A stretch of DNA of 64,000 bases. Origin: Leisingera sp. ANG1 (GTDB lineage: Bacteria; Pseudomonadota; Alphaproteobacteria; Rhodobacterales; Rhodobacteraceae). The stretch lies in contig NZ_AFCF02000006.1 of NCBI RefSeq assembly GCF_000203975.2, positions 1 to 64,000 on the forward strand, given 5' to 3'. The notes below the pieces were generated by a model. It was not told the DNA's origin. It did not search any database and saw only the letters and a list, made by a program, of their open reading frames with translations. This document shows, piece after piece, positions 52,449 to 60,900 of the stretch; positions within the stretch are counted from its first letter, which is position 1; each line of letters opens with the position of its first letter. The position numbers and the translations under genes were made by a program.

Positions 52449-52492
52449 TATCCGCCGCAGCGCCAAGGGCCACCCGCCAAGGAAGCTGAAAC

Positions 52493-53569
52493 ATGACACC
52501 CCAGACCGAAAACCTCCGCATCACCGGCATGCAGGAACTGATCTCTCCCGAAGACCTCGCCGCACAGCTGCCCACGACGGCTGAGGCCACCGATACCGTG
52601 CTGGCCAGCCGCACCGCCATTCAGGACGTGCTGCACGGCCGCGACGGCCGCGTCGTCGCCGTGGTCGGCCCCTGTTCCATCCACGACCCCAAGGCGGCAA
52701 TGGAGTATGCCGAACGGCTGGCCCCGCTGCGCGCGCGTCTTGCCGGAGAGCTGGAAATCGTGATGCGGGTCTACTTCGAGAAACCCCGCACCATCTCCGG
52801 CTGGAAGGGGCTGATCAACGATCCCGGTCTCGACAATTCCTTCCGCATCAACGAGGGCCTGGGGCTGGCGCGCCGCCTGTGCCTCGACATCAACGCGCTT
52901 GGCCTGCCGGTCGGGACCGAGTTCCTCGATACCGCGGTGCCGCAGTACATCTCTGACCTGGTGGCCTGGGCCGCCATTGGCGCCCGCACCACCGAAAGCC
53001 AGATCCACCGCGAGATGGCCTCCGGCCTCAGCTGCCCGGTCGGCTTCAAGAACGGCACCCGCGGCAATGTGCAGATCGCGGTGGACGCGGTGCGCTCGGC
53101 CGCCCATCCGCATCATTTCATGGCGCTGGCCAAATCGGGCCGCGCGGCGATTGCGGCCACCAGCGGCAACCCGGACTGCCACCTGATCCTGCGCGGCGGC
53201 GGCGGCACCAACTATGACGCGGCCTCGGTCGATGCGGCCTGCAAGCTGGCGGAAAAGGACGGCATCCGCGGCCATGTGATGATCGACGCCAGCCACGCCA
53301 ACAGCGGCAAGGATCCCATGAAACAGCCCGCGGTGCTGCGCGATGTGGCGGCACAGATCGCAGGCGGCGACAGCCGCATCACCGGGGTGATGGTGGAAAG
53401 CCATCTGGTGGCGGGCCGCCAGGATCTGGGCAACGGGGAACTGACCTACGGCCAGTCGATCACCGACGGCTGCCTCGGCTGGGAAGACACCGTGGCCGCG
53501 TTGGAGCATCTGGCCGAGGCGGTTGCCAAGCGCCGCGCAGCCGCGCAGGCGGATCTGGCAGAAGCCTGA
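52493..53569 (+). CDS. aroG: 3-deoxy-7-phosphoheptulonate (DAHP) synthase, class I
   Basis: A 358-residue enzyme that condenses phosphoenolpyruvate and erythrose 4-phosphate, the first step of aromatic amino acid synthesis. VVGPCSIHDPKAAMEYAERL, RVYFEKPRTISGWKGLINDP, GARTTESQIHREMASGLSCP and MIDASHANSGKDPMKQ are hallmarks of the AroF/AroG/AroH group and include the metal- and PEP-binding residues. An aromatic-rich leader peptide and terminator precede it, so transcription attenuation is likely in addition to any feedback inhibition. The letter (F, G or H) cannot be fixed from the sequence. Confidence 0.93.
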   Translation: MTPQTENLRITGMQELISPEDLAAQLPTTAEATDTVLASRTAIQDVLHGRDGRVVAVVGPCSIHDPKAAMEYAERLAPLRARLAGELEIVMRVYFEKPRTISGWKGLINDPGLDNSFRINEGLGLARRLCLDINALGLPVGTEFLDTAVPQYISDLVAWAAIGARTTESQIHREMASGLSCPVGFKNGTRGNVQIAVDAVRSAAHPHHFMALAKSGRAAIAATSGNPDCHLILRGGGGTNYDAASVDAACKLAEKDGIRGHVMIDASHANSGKDPMKQPAVLRDVAAQIAGGDSRITGVMVESHLVAGRQDLGNGELTYGQSITDGCLGWEDTVAALEHLAEAVAKRRAAAQADLAEA

Positions 53570-53617
53570 GGCCCGCCGAGGGGTGCGCGCCTTCGGGCGC
53601 GTGCCTTCGGCACTGAG

Positions 53618-53686
53618 TATTTGGGCAAAGAAGAAGAGCCTGCTTTGGATTGCCGCCGCTTCTTCTTTGCGAAAAGTACTCCGGGG
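53618..53686. repeat. Long imperfect palindrome in the aroG-degP spacer
   Basis: The left arm starts GAGTATTTGGGCAAAGAAG (53618) and the right arm ends with AAAGTACTC (to about 53686). About 19 of 22 positions can pair around a 23-base centre. The GAGTATTT...AAGAAGAAG pattern recurs in intergenic regions of roseobacter genomes as I remember them; the window itself shows one copy. It could be a dispersed palindromic repeat or a bidirectional terminator. Confidence 0.6.
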
Positions 53687-53802
53687 TGAATTGGCCGCAA
53701 GGCCAAGAGGGGCAGCGCCCCTCCGCCCTCTGGGACGCTGCCGTCTTGCAATCCGGGCGCGCGCTCCGCATATCCTTCACGCAGCAACAAACGGGAGTCC
53801 CC

Positions 53803-55209
53803 ATGATCCGCCCAGCCCTGACCGCCCTTGCCCTGTGTCTTGCCCTGCCTGCGCTGGCCTTGCCCGCGGCGGCTGAAACCAAGGTGCCGCAGAGCCAGGC
53901 GGAGATTGCGCTGGGGTTTGCGCCGCTGGTTCAGGAAGCCTCGCCTGCGGTGGTCAACATCTATGCCAAGGTGGTGCGCCAGGTGCAGCAGCGCCGCCGC
54001 TCGCCGTTCATGAATGATCCGTTCTTCGATGATTTCTTCCGCGGCTTTGCCAAGCCGCAGCCGCGGGTGGAGAACTCGCTGGGGTCGGGGGTGATCCTGT
54101 CGGCGGACGGCATCGTGGTCTCCAACTACCACGTTGTCGGCAGCGCCACAGAAATCCGCGTGGTGACCAATGACCGGCGCGAATACAATGCGCGGGTGAT
54201 CCTGGGCGACAAGGCCAGCGATCTGGCGATCCTGCAGCTGGAGGAGGCCGCGGACCTGCCGCATCTGGACCTGCGCGACAGCGACGGGGTGCAGGTGGGT
54301 GAGCTGGCGCTGGCGATCGGCAACCCGTTCGGGGTCGGCCAGACCGTCAGCAGCGGCATCATCTCGGGCCTGGCGCGCACCGGCATGGGGGCTGGTGACG
54401 GCTTTGGCTACTACATTCAGACCGACGCGCCGATCAATCCGGGCAATTCCGGCGGCGCGCTGATTGACGTCAATGGCGACCTCATCGGCATCAACACCCG
54501 CATCCTGTCCCGCTCCGGCGGCTCCAACGGCATCGGCTTTGCCATTCCCGCCAACCTGGTCAAGCAGTTCGTGGAACAAGCCCGGACCGGCGCCGAGGAA
54601 TTCCAACGCCCCTGGGCCGGCATGGCCGGGCAGCCGGTGGATGCGGACCTCGCCGCCTCGATGGGCATGGAAGTGCCGGAGGGCATGGTGGTTTCCGACC
54701 TGCACCGGGAAAGCCCCTTTGCCAAGGAAGGCTTCAAGGTGGGAGATGTGATCACCCATGTGGATGGAGAGGTGGTGAACTCGCCCTCCGAAATGGTGTT
54801 CCGGATGTCGGTCTCCGGCCTGGGCGGCACAGCTGAGATCACCCGCCTGCGCGGGGCGGAGCGCGAGGTGATCGCGGTGCCGATGATCACCGCGCCGGAC
54901 CAGCCGCCCGCCAACCCGGTGCAGCTGGATGAAAAGACCGCGCTGCCCGGCCTGACCGTGGCGCAGATCAATCCCCAGGTGATTGCCCGCCTCGGCCTAC
55001 CGCTGTCGGCGGAGGGCGTGGTGGTCACCGATCCCGGCCCCTATGCGGGCCGCGGCGGGGTGCAGCCGGGCGATGCGCTCTTGGCGGTGAACGGCCAGGC
55101 GGTCACCGGCACCGAGGACGTCTATGCCATCCTCGCCAACAGCGGCCGCTGGATTCAGCTGGACCTGAACCGCCGCGGCCAGCGCGTCACCCTGCGGTTC
55201 CGTACCTGA
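53803..55209 (+). CDS. DegP/DegQ-like periplasmic serine protease (HtrA family)
   Basis: A 468-residue periplasmic protease and chaperone with a signal peptide ending LALPAAAE. The catalytic triad is visible: His110 (SNYHVVG), Asp140 (ASDLAIL) and Ser216 (NPGNSGGAL). Two PDZ domains follow, with substrate-binding-type sequences at about 265-350 and 385-465. A Q-linker-like FMNDPFFDDFFRGF follows the signal. The start at 53803 is the only one giving a signal peptide. Its stop overlaps the rarA start. It degrades misfolded envelope proteins; the member (DegP or DegQ) is not resolved. Confidence 0.92.
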   Translation: MIRPALTALALCLALPALALPAAAETKVPQSQAEIALGFAPLVQEASPAVVNIYAKVVRQVQQRRRSPFMNDPFFDDFFRGFAKPQPRVENSLGSGVILSADGIVVSNYHVVGSATEIRVVTNDRREYNARVILGDKASDLAILQLEEAADLPHLDLRDSDGVQVGELALAIGNPFGVGQTVSSGIISGLARTGMGAGDGFGYYIQTDAPINPGNSGGALIDVNGDLIGINTRILSRSGGSNGIGFAIPANLVKQFVEQARTGAEEFQRPWAGMAGQPVDADLAASMGMEVPEGMVVSDLHRESPFAKEGFKVGDVITHVDGEVVNSPSEMVFRMSVSGLGGTAEITRLRGAEREVIAVPMITAPDQPPANPVQLDEKTALPGLTVAQINPQVIARLGLPLSAEGVVVTDPGPYAGRGGVQPGDALLAVNGQAVTGTEDVYAILANSGRWIQLDLNRRGQRVTLRFRT

Positions 55210-56531
55210 TGGCGGACCTGTTCGGCACCCCGGCGCCATCGGACGGCGAGGCACAGCAGGCCAGCAAGAACCGGCCGCTGGCAGACCGGCTGCGGCCGCA
55301 GTCGCTGGCGGATGTGATCGGCCAGGAACAGGTGCTGGGGCCGGAGGCGCCCTTGGGCGTGATGCTGGCCTCGGGCTCGCTCTCTTCGCTGATCTTTTGG
55401 GGGCCGCCGGGGGTGGGCAAGACCACAATCGCGCGGCTGCTGGCGCAGGAGACCGACCTGCATTTCGTGCAGATCTCGGCGATCTTCACCGGCGTGCCGG
55501 AGCTGCGCAAGGTGTTCGAAGCCGCCAAGATCCGCCGCCAGAACGGGCAGGGGACGCTGCTGTTCGTGGATGAGATCCACCGCTTCAACAAGGCCCAGCA
55601 GGACGGCTTCCTGCCGCATATGGAGGATGGAACCATCCTCCTGGTGGGGGCGACGACGGAAAACCCCTCGTTCGAGCTGAACGCCGCTGTGCTGAGCCGT
55701 TCGCAGGTGCTGGTGCTGGAACGGCTGTCGCTTGCCGATCTCGAACGCCTGACCCAGCGCGCCGAAAAGGAGCTGGGCCGCGCCCTGCCGCTGTCGGGGG
55801 ATGCTCGCGATGCGCTGCATGAGATGGCCGACGGTGACGGGCGGGCGCTTTTGAACCTCATTGAACAGGTTGCCGCCTGGAAGGTGGAGGCGCCGCTGGG
55901 GCGGGAGGCGCTGTCGGCGCGGCTGATGCGCCGGGCGGCCAAGTTCGACAAGTCCGGTGACGAGCATTACAACCTCATTTCCGCCCTGCACAAGTCGATC
56001 CGCGGCTCCGACGCGGATGCGGCGCTTTACTGGCTGGCGCGGATGCTGGAGGGCGGCGAGGATCCGCGGTTCCTGGCCCGGCGGCTGACAATGATGTCCA
56101 CCGAGGACATCGGCATGGCCGACCCGCAGGCCAACACGGTTTGCCTGAATGCCTGGCAGACCTATGAGCGCCTTGGCAGCCCGGAGGGCGAGCTGGCGCT
56201 GGCCAACGCCGCCGTCTACTTGGCGCTGGCGCCGAAATCCAACGCGGTTTACGTGGGCATCAAGGCCGCCCGCCGGCTGGCCAAGCAGACCGGCAGCGCG
56301 CCGCCGCCCAAGCACATCCTCAACGCGCCGACCAAGCTCATGTCGGAGCAGGGCTATGGCGACGGCTATGCCTATGACCACGACGCCGAGGACGGTTTTT
56401 CAGGCCAGAACTACTTTCCCGACGGGGTGAAGCGGCCGGTGCTTTATCAGCCGGTGGAGCGCGGGTTTGAGCGCGAGCTGAAGCGGCGCACGGATTATTT
56501 CGCCAACCTCAGGCTGAAGCGAAACAAGTAA
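55209..56531 (+). CDS. rarA: Replication-associated recombination protein A (AAA+ ATPase)
   Basis: A 440-residue AAA+ protein acting at stalled replication forks. RPLADRLRPQSLADVIGQEQ, Walker A FWGPPGVGKTTIARLLA, Walker B LLFVDEIHRFNKAQQDGFLP and GATTENPSFELNAAVLSR are RarA/MgsA hallmarks. The C-terminal part includes KHILNAPTKLMSEQGYG and the tetramerisation region. It starts on the last base of the degP-like gene (TGATG). Confidence 0.95.
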   Translation: MADLFGTPAPSDGEAQQASKNRPLADRLRPQSLADVIGQEQVLGPEAPLGVMLASGSLSSLIFWGPPGVGKTTIARLLAQETDLHFVQISAIFTGVPELRKVFEAAKIRRQNGQGTLLFVDEIHRFNKAQQDGFLPHMEDGTILLVGATTENPSFELNAAVLSRSQVLVLERLSLADLERLTQRAEKELGRALPLSGDARDALHEMADGDGRALLNLIEQVAAWKVEAPLGREALSARLMRRAAKFDKSGDEHYNLISALHKSIRGSDADAALYWLARMLEGGEDPRFLARRLTMMSTEDIGMADPQANTVCLNAWQTYERLGSPEGELALANAAVYLALAPKSNAVYVGIKAARRLAKQTGSAPPPKHILNAPTKLMSEQGYGDGYAYDHDAEDGFSGQNYFPDGVKRPVLYQPVERGFERELKRRTDYFANLRLKRNK

Positions 56532-56729
56532 AGCGGCTTTGCCGGCAAAGCCGCGGCCTCCGGCGGGGGGTGAGTGATGTCCCGGAAACCGTCTGGGGGA
56601 CGGTTTCAATCACGAACGGGCGGAGCCCTGGGAAAGATGAAAGGGCGGGCGCGTGCCTGAGGCAGCCCTGCGCGCTGTGCAATACGGGCAAAACTTGACA
56701 TCCCTGCCTGTGCCGGCGACAGGACGGGG
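56532..56729. other. Hairpin-rich spacer between rarA and crcB
   Basis: A palindrome GCGGCTTTGCC/GGCAAAGCCGC follows the rarA stop directly (56533-56554). A longer hairpin has arms GTGAT (56574-56578) plus GAAACCGTC (56585-56593) pairing with GACGGTTTC (56599-56607) plus ATCAC (56609-56613). Neither has a T-run. I checked for a fluoride riboswitch and did not find the conserved core. Confidence 0.5.
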
Positions 56730-57110
56730 ATGATTTCTTCGGTTTCCATGGTGGCCCTTGGCGGCGCAATCGGGGCGGTGTGCCGCTATCTGGCCGGGCT
56801 GGGCATCATCCGGCTGCTGGGGCATCACGATTTCCCGGTGGCGATCCTGACGGTGAATATCCTCGGCTCCTTCCTGATGGGGATGTTCGTGGTGGCGGCG
56901 GCGCTGCGGGACCTGACCTGGCTCAGCCCGCTGGTGATGACCGGGCTGCTGGGCGGGTTCACCACCTTCTCGGCGTTCTCGCTGGAGACCGCCAACCTGA
57001 TCGAGCGCGGCGCCTTCGGGCAGGCGGCGCTGTATGTAGCTTTGTCCGTGGGCCTGTCGGTCGGCGGATTGTTTCTCGGCCTGGTGGCCGCAAGAGGAGT
57101 GTTCGCATGA
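56730..57110 (+). CDS. crcB: Fluoride exporter CrcB/Fluc
   Basis: A 126-residue four-helix membrane protein that forms a dual-topology dimeric fluoride channel. GGAIGAVCRYLAGLGIIRLL, TVNILGSFLMGMFVV (with the pore Asn) and TGLLGGFTTFSAFSLET (TTFS pore motif) are diagnostic. Its stop overlaps the rluC-type start (ATGA), so fluoride export is translationally coupled to a pseudouridine synthase gene. No riboswitch was found upstream. Confidence 0.95.
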   Translation: MISSVSMVALGGAIGAVCRYLAGLGIIRLLGHHDFPVAILTVNILGSFLMGMFVVAAALRDLTWLSPLVMTGLLGGFTTFSAFSLETANLIERGAFGQAALYVALSVGLSVGGLFLGLVAARGVFA

Positions 57111-58153
57111 GCGGCGTTCAGATGATTACCGTCAGCGAAGACGACAGCGGCCAGCGCATCGACCGCTGGCTGCGGCGGCTGTTTCCGCATGTGAACCAGG
57201 GCCGCATCGAGAAGATGTGCCGCAAGGGCGAGCTGCGGCTGGACGGCGCCCGGGTGAAGGCCAATACCCGCGTCGAGGCGGGGCAGGTGGTGCGGGTGCC
57301 GCCGCTGGCGGACAGCGACCTGAAACCGGCCGCACCGCGCGAGATGAAGGTCTCGGATGCCGATGCCAAGATGATCCGCGATTGCGTGATCTACCGCGAC
57401 GATGACGTGATCGTGCTGAACAAGCCCGCCGGGCTGGCGGTGCAGGGCGGCTCCGGCACCACCAAGCACGTGGACGGCTTGGCCGAGGCGCTGAAGTTCG
57501 GGCTGGAGGACAAGCCCAAGCTGGTGCACCGGATCGACAAGGACACCTCTGGCGTTCTGGTGCTGGCGCGCAACCGCAAGGCGGCGCAGGGGCTGACGGC
57601 CGCGTTCCGCCACAAGAACACCCGCAAGATCTATTGGGCCTTGGTGGCCGGGGTGCCGACGCCGTACCTGGGCGAGATCAAGAATGGCTTGGTGAAGGCG
57701 CCGGGGCATGGCAAGTCCGGCGAGGGCGAGAAGATGATCAACGTGCATCCGCACGACATCGACGACACGCCCGGCGCCAAGCGGGCGCACACGCTTTATG
57801 CCACGCTCTACCGCGTTGCCAGCCGCGCCGCCTGGGTGGCGATGGAGCCCATTACAGGGCGTACCCACCAGCTGCGGGCGCATATGTCCGGCATGGGCCA
57901 TCCCATCGCAGGCGACGGCAAATACGGCGGTTCGGGGCAGGAGAACCTGGGCGACGGCTGGGGCGCCTCGATCGGCGGCGTGATCTCCAAGAAGCTGCAC
58001 CTGCACGCGCGCCGGATGGTGTTTGAGCACCCGGTCACGCACAAGCAGGTCTCGGTGGTGGCACCGCTGCCGGATCACATGAAGGAAAGCTGGGACACCT
58101 TCGGCTGGAGTGAAGACCTGGCGGCGGACGACCCGTTTGAGGATCTGAAGTGA
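57107..58153 (+). CDS. RluC/RluD-family ribosomal large subunit pseudouridine synthase
   Basis: A 348-residue rRNA-modifying enzyme. An N-terminal S4-like domain (VNQGRIEKMCRKGELRLDGA) precedes the catalytic domain with the active-site motif KLVHRIDKDTSGVLVLAR (Asp144) and MEPITGRTHQLRAHM. RluC makes pseudouridines at three sites in 23S rRNA and RluD at sites in helix 69; sequence alone suggests RluC-like. The start at 57107 overlaps crcB; the longer frame upstream is a shadow. The next gene starts within its stop. Confidence 0.88.
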   Translation: MSGVQMITVSEDDSGQRIDRWLRRLFPHVNQGRIEKMCRKGELRLDGARVKANTRVEAGQVVRVPPLADSDLKPAAPREMKVSDADAKMIRDCVIYRDDDVIVLNKPAGLAVQGGSGTTKHVDGLAEALKFGLEDKPKLVHRIDKDTSGVLVLARNRKAAQGLTAAFRHKNTRKIYWALVAGVPTPYLGEIKNGLVKAPGHGKSGEGEKMINVHPHDIDDTPGAKRAHTLYATLYRVASRAAWVAMEPITGRTHQLRAHMSGMGHPIAGDGKYGGSGQENLGDGWGASIGGVISKKLHLHARRMVFEHPVTHKQVSVVAPLPDHMKESWDTFGWSEDLAADDPFEDLK

Positions 58154-58818
58154 GCGCGGACCTGCGGCTGATCCTGTTTGACGTTGACGGCACTCTGGTG
58201 GACAGCCAGGGCGCGATCACTGGCGCAATGGCAGAGGCGTTTCAAGGGGTTGGCCTGGACGTTCCGCCGCGCGAGAGGATCCTGTCCATCGTCGGCCTGT
58301 CGCTGCCCCTGGCCATGGCGGAGCTGGCGCCGGAGCAGGACGCGGCAACGCAGGAGGCGCTGGTGGAGGGCTACAAGTCCTCCTACATGCTGGCGCGCGA
58401 GGCGGCGGGCGCGGCGCATTCGCCGCTTTACCCCGGCACGCGGGAGATGCTGGCAGAGCTGAACGAGGTGCCGGAATACCTGCTGGGGGTTGCCACCGGA
58501 AAATCCCAACGCGGCGTGGATGCGCTGATTGCGGCGCATGGGCTGAATTGCTTTGTGACCCGGCAGGTGGCTGATCATCACCCGTCGAAACCGCATCCGT
58601 CGATGGTGCTGACGGCAATGGCGGAGACCGGGGTGGAGCAGGCAAGCACCGTGATGATCGGCGACACGCGGTTTGACATCGAAATGGGGCGCGCAGCGGG
58701 GGTCACCACCATCGCCGTTCCCTGGGGCTATCACCCGGCAGAAACCTTGGGCGCCGATTACCTGATCCGCGATTTCGCGGAGCTGCGCCCGCTGCTGGCA
58801 GAAATCTGGAAGGGCTAG
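58150..58818 (+). CDS. HAD-superfamily phosphatase (phosphoglycolate-phosphatase-like)
   Basis: A 222-residue HAD-IA hydrolase starting with GTG at 58150, overlapping the previous gene by 4 bases. Motif I is LFDVDGTLVDS (nucleophile Asp), motif II LGVATGKSQRG, motif III SKPHPSM, motif IV VMIGDTRFDIEMGRAAG. The large helical cap suits small phosphorylated metabolites. Gph-like activity is likely but not provable; the neighbouring genes do not point to a substrate. Confidence 0.85.
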   Translation: MSADLRLILFDVDGTLVDSQGAITGAMAEAFQGVGLDVPPRERILSIVGLSLPLAMAELAPEQDAATQEALVEGYKSSYMLAREAAGAAHSPLYPGTREMLAELNEVPEYLLGVATGKSQRGVDALIAAHGLNCFVTRQVADHHPSKPHPSMVLTAMAETGVEQASTVMIGDTRFDIEMGRAAGVTTIAVPWGYHPAETLGADYLIRDFAELRPLLAEIWKG

Positions 58819-58821
58819 GAT

Positions 58822-59526
58822 ATGAGCGGCTGGGCACAGAAACGGTTCTGGAAAGCGGTCACCGTGGCGGAAGCTGCGGAGGGTTTCGAGGTGGAGCTGG
58901 ACGGGCGCCGGGTCAAGACCCCGGCCAAGGCACCGCTGATGGTGCCGACGCGGGAAATGGCCGAGGCGATTGCCGCGGAATGGGACGCCCAAACCGAATC
59001 AGTTAACCCCAATTCCATGCCTTGCACCCGGTCGGCCAACGCTGCAATTGACAAGGTGACACATCAGCACAGCGAAGTTGCGGCGATGCTGGCCGAATAC
59101 GGCGACAGTGATCTCTTGTGCTACCGGGCGGACTCTCCGGTTGAACTGGCGGCCCGTCAGGCCGCGGAATGGGACCCGGTGCTGGACTGGGCCGAGGCGG
59201 AACTGGGGGTGCGTCTGCTGCCCCGGACCGGGGTTCTGCACCAGCCGCAGGAACCCGCAGTCCTGGCGGTTCTGGCGGAGAAAACCCGCGCCATGACTCC
59301 CTTCCAGCTGGCTGCATTTCACGATCTTGTAGGCATTTCAGGCTCTTTGATCCTTGGCTTTGCAGCCGCTTCGGGCTGGCGCAGTGCCGAGGAGATCTGG
59401 CTGCTGTCGCGCCTGGACGAGCGCTGGCAGGAAGAGCAGTGGGGTGAGGACGAAGAAGCCCAGGCTGCAGCCGAAGTGAAACGGCAGGAATTCCTGCACG
59501 CCAAGCGATTCTTCGATTTTTCCTGA
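58822..59526 (+). CDS. ATP12-family chaperone of F1-ATPase assembly
   Basis: A 234-residue protein. FEVELDGRRVKTPAKAPLMV and AIAAEWDAQTESVNPNSMP are the ATP12 signature, followed by DLLCYRADSPVELAARQAAEWDPVL in part. ATP12 binds the alpha subunit during F1 assembly in mitochondria; homologues are confined largely to alphaproteobacteria, which supports the taxonomic reading. It lies 3 bases after the HAD gene. Confidence 0.93.
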   Translation: MSGWAQKRFWKAVTVAEAAEGFEVELDGRRVKTPAKAPLMVPTREMAEAIAAEWDAQTESVNPNSMPCTRSANAAIDKVTHQHSEVAAMLAEYGDSDLLCYRADSPVELAARQAAEWDPVLDWAEAELGVRLLPRTGVLHQPQEPAVLAVLAEKTRAMTPFQLAAFHDLVGISGSLILGFAAASGWRSAEEIWLLSRLDERWQEEQWGEDEEAQAAAEVKRQEFLHAKRFFDFS

Positions 59527-59757
59527 CCGGATAAGAAATTACTTATCCACAGCCGAACCGGAAACAAAATTCCGCGCGGACGCCGTTCGTGCGGAATTCG
59601 TACATCGAAATTCCTGATACCGCCCTTGACGTTTGCTGATGAATGCGCCCAAACTCAGCCACGAATTAGGGGCAAACCCTTCTTCAGTCTCATATCCGGC
59701 GGGGGATCGCCGGAAAATAAGAACCGCCGAATGGCGGGCTATCAGGAAGAGGTAAAT
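59527..59757. promoter_or_regulatory. Control region of bztABCD
   Basis: It contains GGATAAG-6-CTTATCC (59529-59548), AATTCCGC-15-GCGGAATT (59568-59598), and two short hairpins CCGGCG/CGCCGG and CCGCC/GGCGG close to the bztA start. A TTGACG lies at 59626 without a clear -10. The first repeats may end the ATP12 transcript or bind a regulator of amino-acid uptake. Confidence 0.45.
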
Positions 59758-60774
59758 ATGAAAAAATCCGTTATTTTGGGCGCAATGACCTTTGCCGGTC
59801 TTGCGGCTGGCGCAGCATCTGCCGGCACGCTGGACGACGTGAAGGCCCGCGGCAAGCTGAACTGCGGCGTCACCACCGGCCTGGTCGGCTTTGCGGCCCC
59901 GAATGCAAACGGTGAATGGGAAGGCTTTGACGTTGCCGTGTGCCGTGCTGTGGCTGCAGCCGTGCTGGGCGACTCGAGCGCTGTCGAATTCGTGCCGACC
60001 ACCGGCAAGACCCGCTTTACCGCGCTGGCGTCTGGCGAAATCGACATGCTGGCCCGCAACACCACCTGGACCTTCAGCCGCGACGTTGACCTGAAGTTCG
60101 AATTCGTGGGCGTCAACTACTATGACGGCCAGGGCTTCATGGTCCCGAAAGAGCTGGGCGTGTCCTCCGCCAAGGAACTGGACGGCGCCACCGTGTGTAT
60201 CCAGACCGGCACCACCACCGAGCTGAACCTGGCGGACTTCTTCCGCTCCAACAACATCAGCTACGAGCCGGTTCCGATCGAAACCAACGCCGAAGCGCAG
60301 CAGCAGTACCTGGCAGGCGCCTGTGACGTCTACACCACCGACGCCTCCGGCCTGGCCGCAACCCGCGCCACCTTCGACGATCCGGCCGGCCACGTGATCC
60401 TGCCGGAAATCATCTCCAAGGAGCCGCTGGGCCCGCTGGTCCGCCATGGCGACCATGAGTGGGGCGATGTGGTCCGCTGGAGCCTGATGGCGCTGATCGC
60501 GGCAGAAGAGCTGGGCGTGACCTCGGCCAACCTGAGCGAAATGGCAGCTGGCACCGAGAACCCGGAAATCAACCGCCTGCTGGGCACCGAAGGCACTCTG
60601 GGCGAGATGCTCGGCCTGTCGGCTGACTGGGGCAAGAACGCGATTGCCGCTCAGGGCAACTACGGCGAGATCTTTGCCAAGAACATCGGCGAAGACACTC
60701 CGGTTGGCCTGGCCCGCGGCCTGAACGCACAGTGGACCGAAGGCGGCCTGCTGTACGCTCCGCCGTTCCGCTAA
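59758..60774 (+). CDS. bztA: General L-amino acid ABC transporter, periplasmic binding protein
   Basis: A 338-residue binding protein with a signal peptide ending AAGAASAG. VKARGKLNCGVTTGLVGFAA, GFDVAVCRAVAAAVLGD and LARNTTWTFSRDVDLKFEF in part are typical of BztA/AapJ, the polar-amino-acid binding proteins of Rhodobacter and Rhizobium (glutamate, glutamine, aspartate, asparagine and others). The start at 59758 has GGAAGAGG upstream. A terminator-like hairpin follows, as expected for a highly expressed binding protein. Confidence 0.94.
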   Translation: MKKSVILGAMTFAGLAAGAASAGTLDDVKARGKLNCGVTTGLVGFAAPNANGEWEGFDVAVCRAVAAAVLGDSSAVEFVPTTGKTRFTALASGEIDMLARNTTWTFSRDVDLKFEFVGVNYYDGQGFMVPKELGVSSAKELDGATVCIQTGTTTELNLADFFRSNNISYEPVPIETNAEAQQQYLAGACDVYTTDASGLAATRATFDDPAGHVILPEIISKEPLGPLVRHGDHEWGDVVRWSLMALIAAEELGVTSANLSEMAAGTENPEINRLLGTEGTLGEMLGLSADWGKNAIAAQGNYGEIFAKNIGEDTPVGLARGLNAQWTEGGLLYAPPFR

Positions 60775-60788
60775 ACACACCACCGGGA

Positions 60789-60818
60789 GGGGCGCAGGAT
60801 TTTCCTGCGCCCTTTTCC
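60789..60818 (+). terminator. Hairpin between bztA and bztB
   Basis: Arms GGGCGCAGG and CCTGCGCCC around ATTTT are followed by TTTTCCT. Likely a partial terminator that raises bztA mRNA relative to the membrane genes. Confidence 0.82.
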
Positions 60819-60900
60819 TATCATGAAAATGCTCTGGCCAGCTGCGGAGCGGGGACAACCCCGCCAGGATCACGACGCCGGAGTCAGGGGATCACAATAT

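Noticed and set aside
53446-54759. 437-codon open frame on the minus strand
   Set aside because: It spans the end of aroG, an intergenic palindrome and the degP-like gene in antisense; no motif supports it.
56532-56729. Fluoride riboswitch before crcB
   Set aside because: The hairpins present do not contain the conserved GATG and CTGATGGC-type core of the fluoride aptamer.
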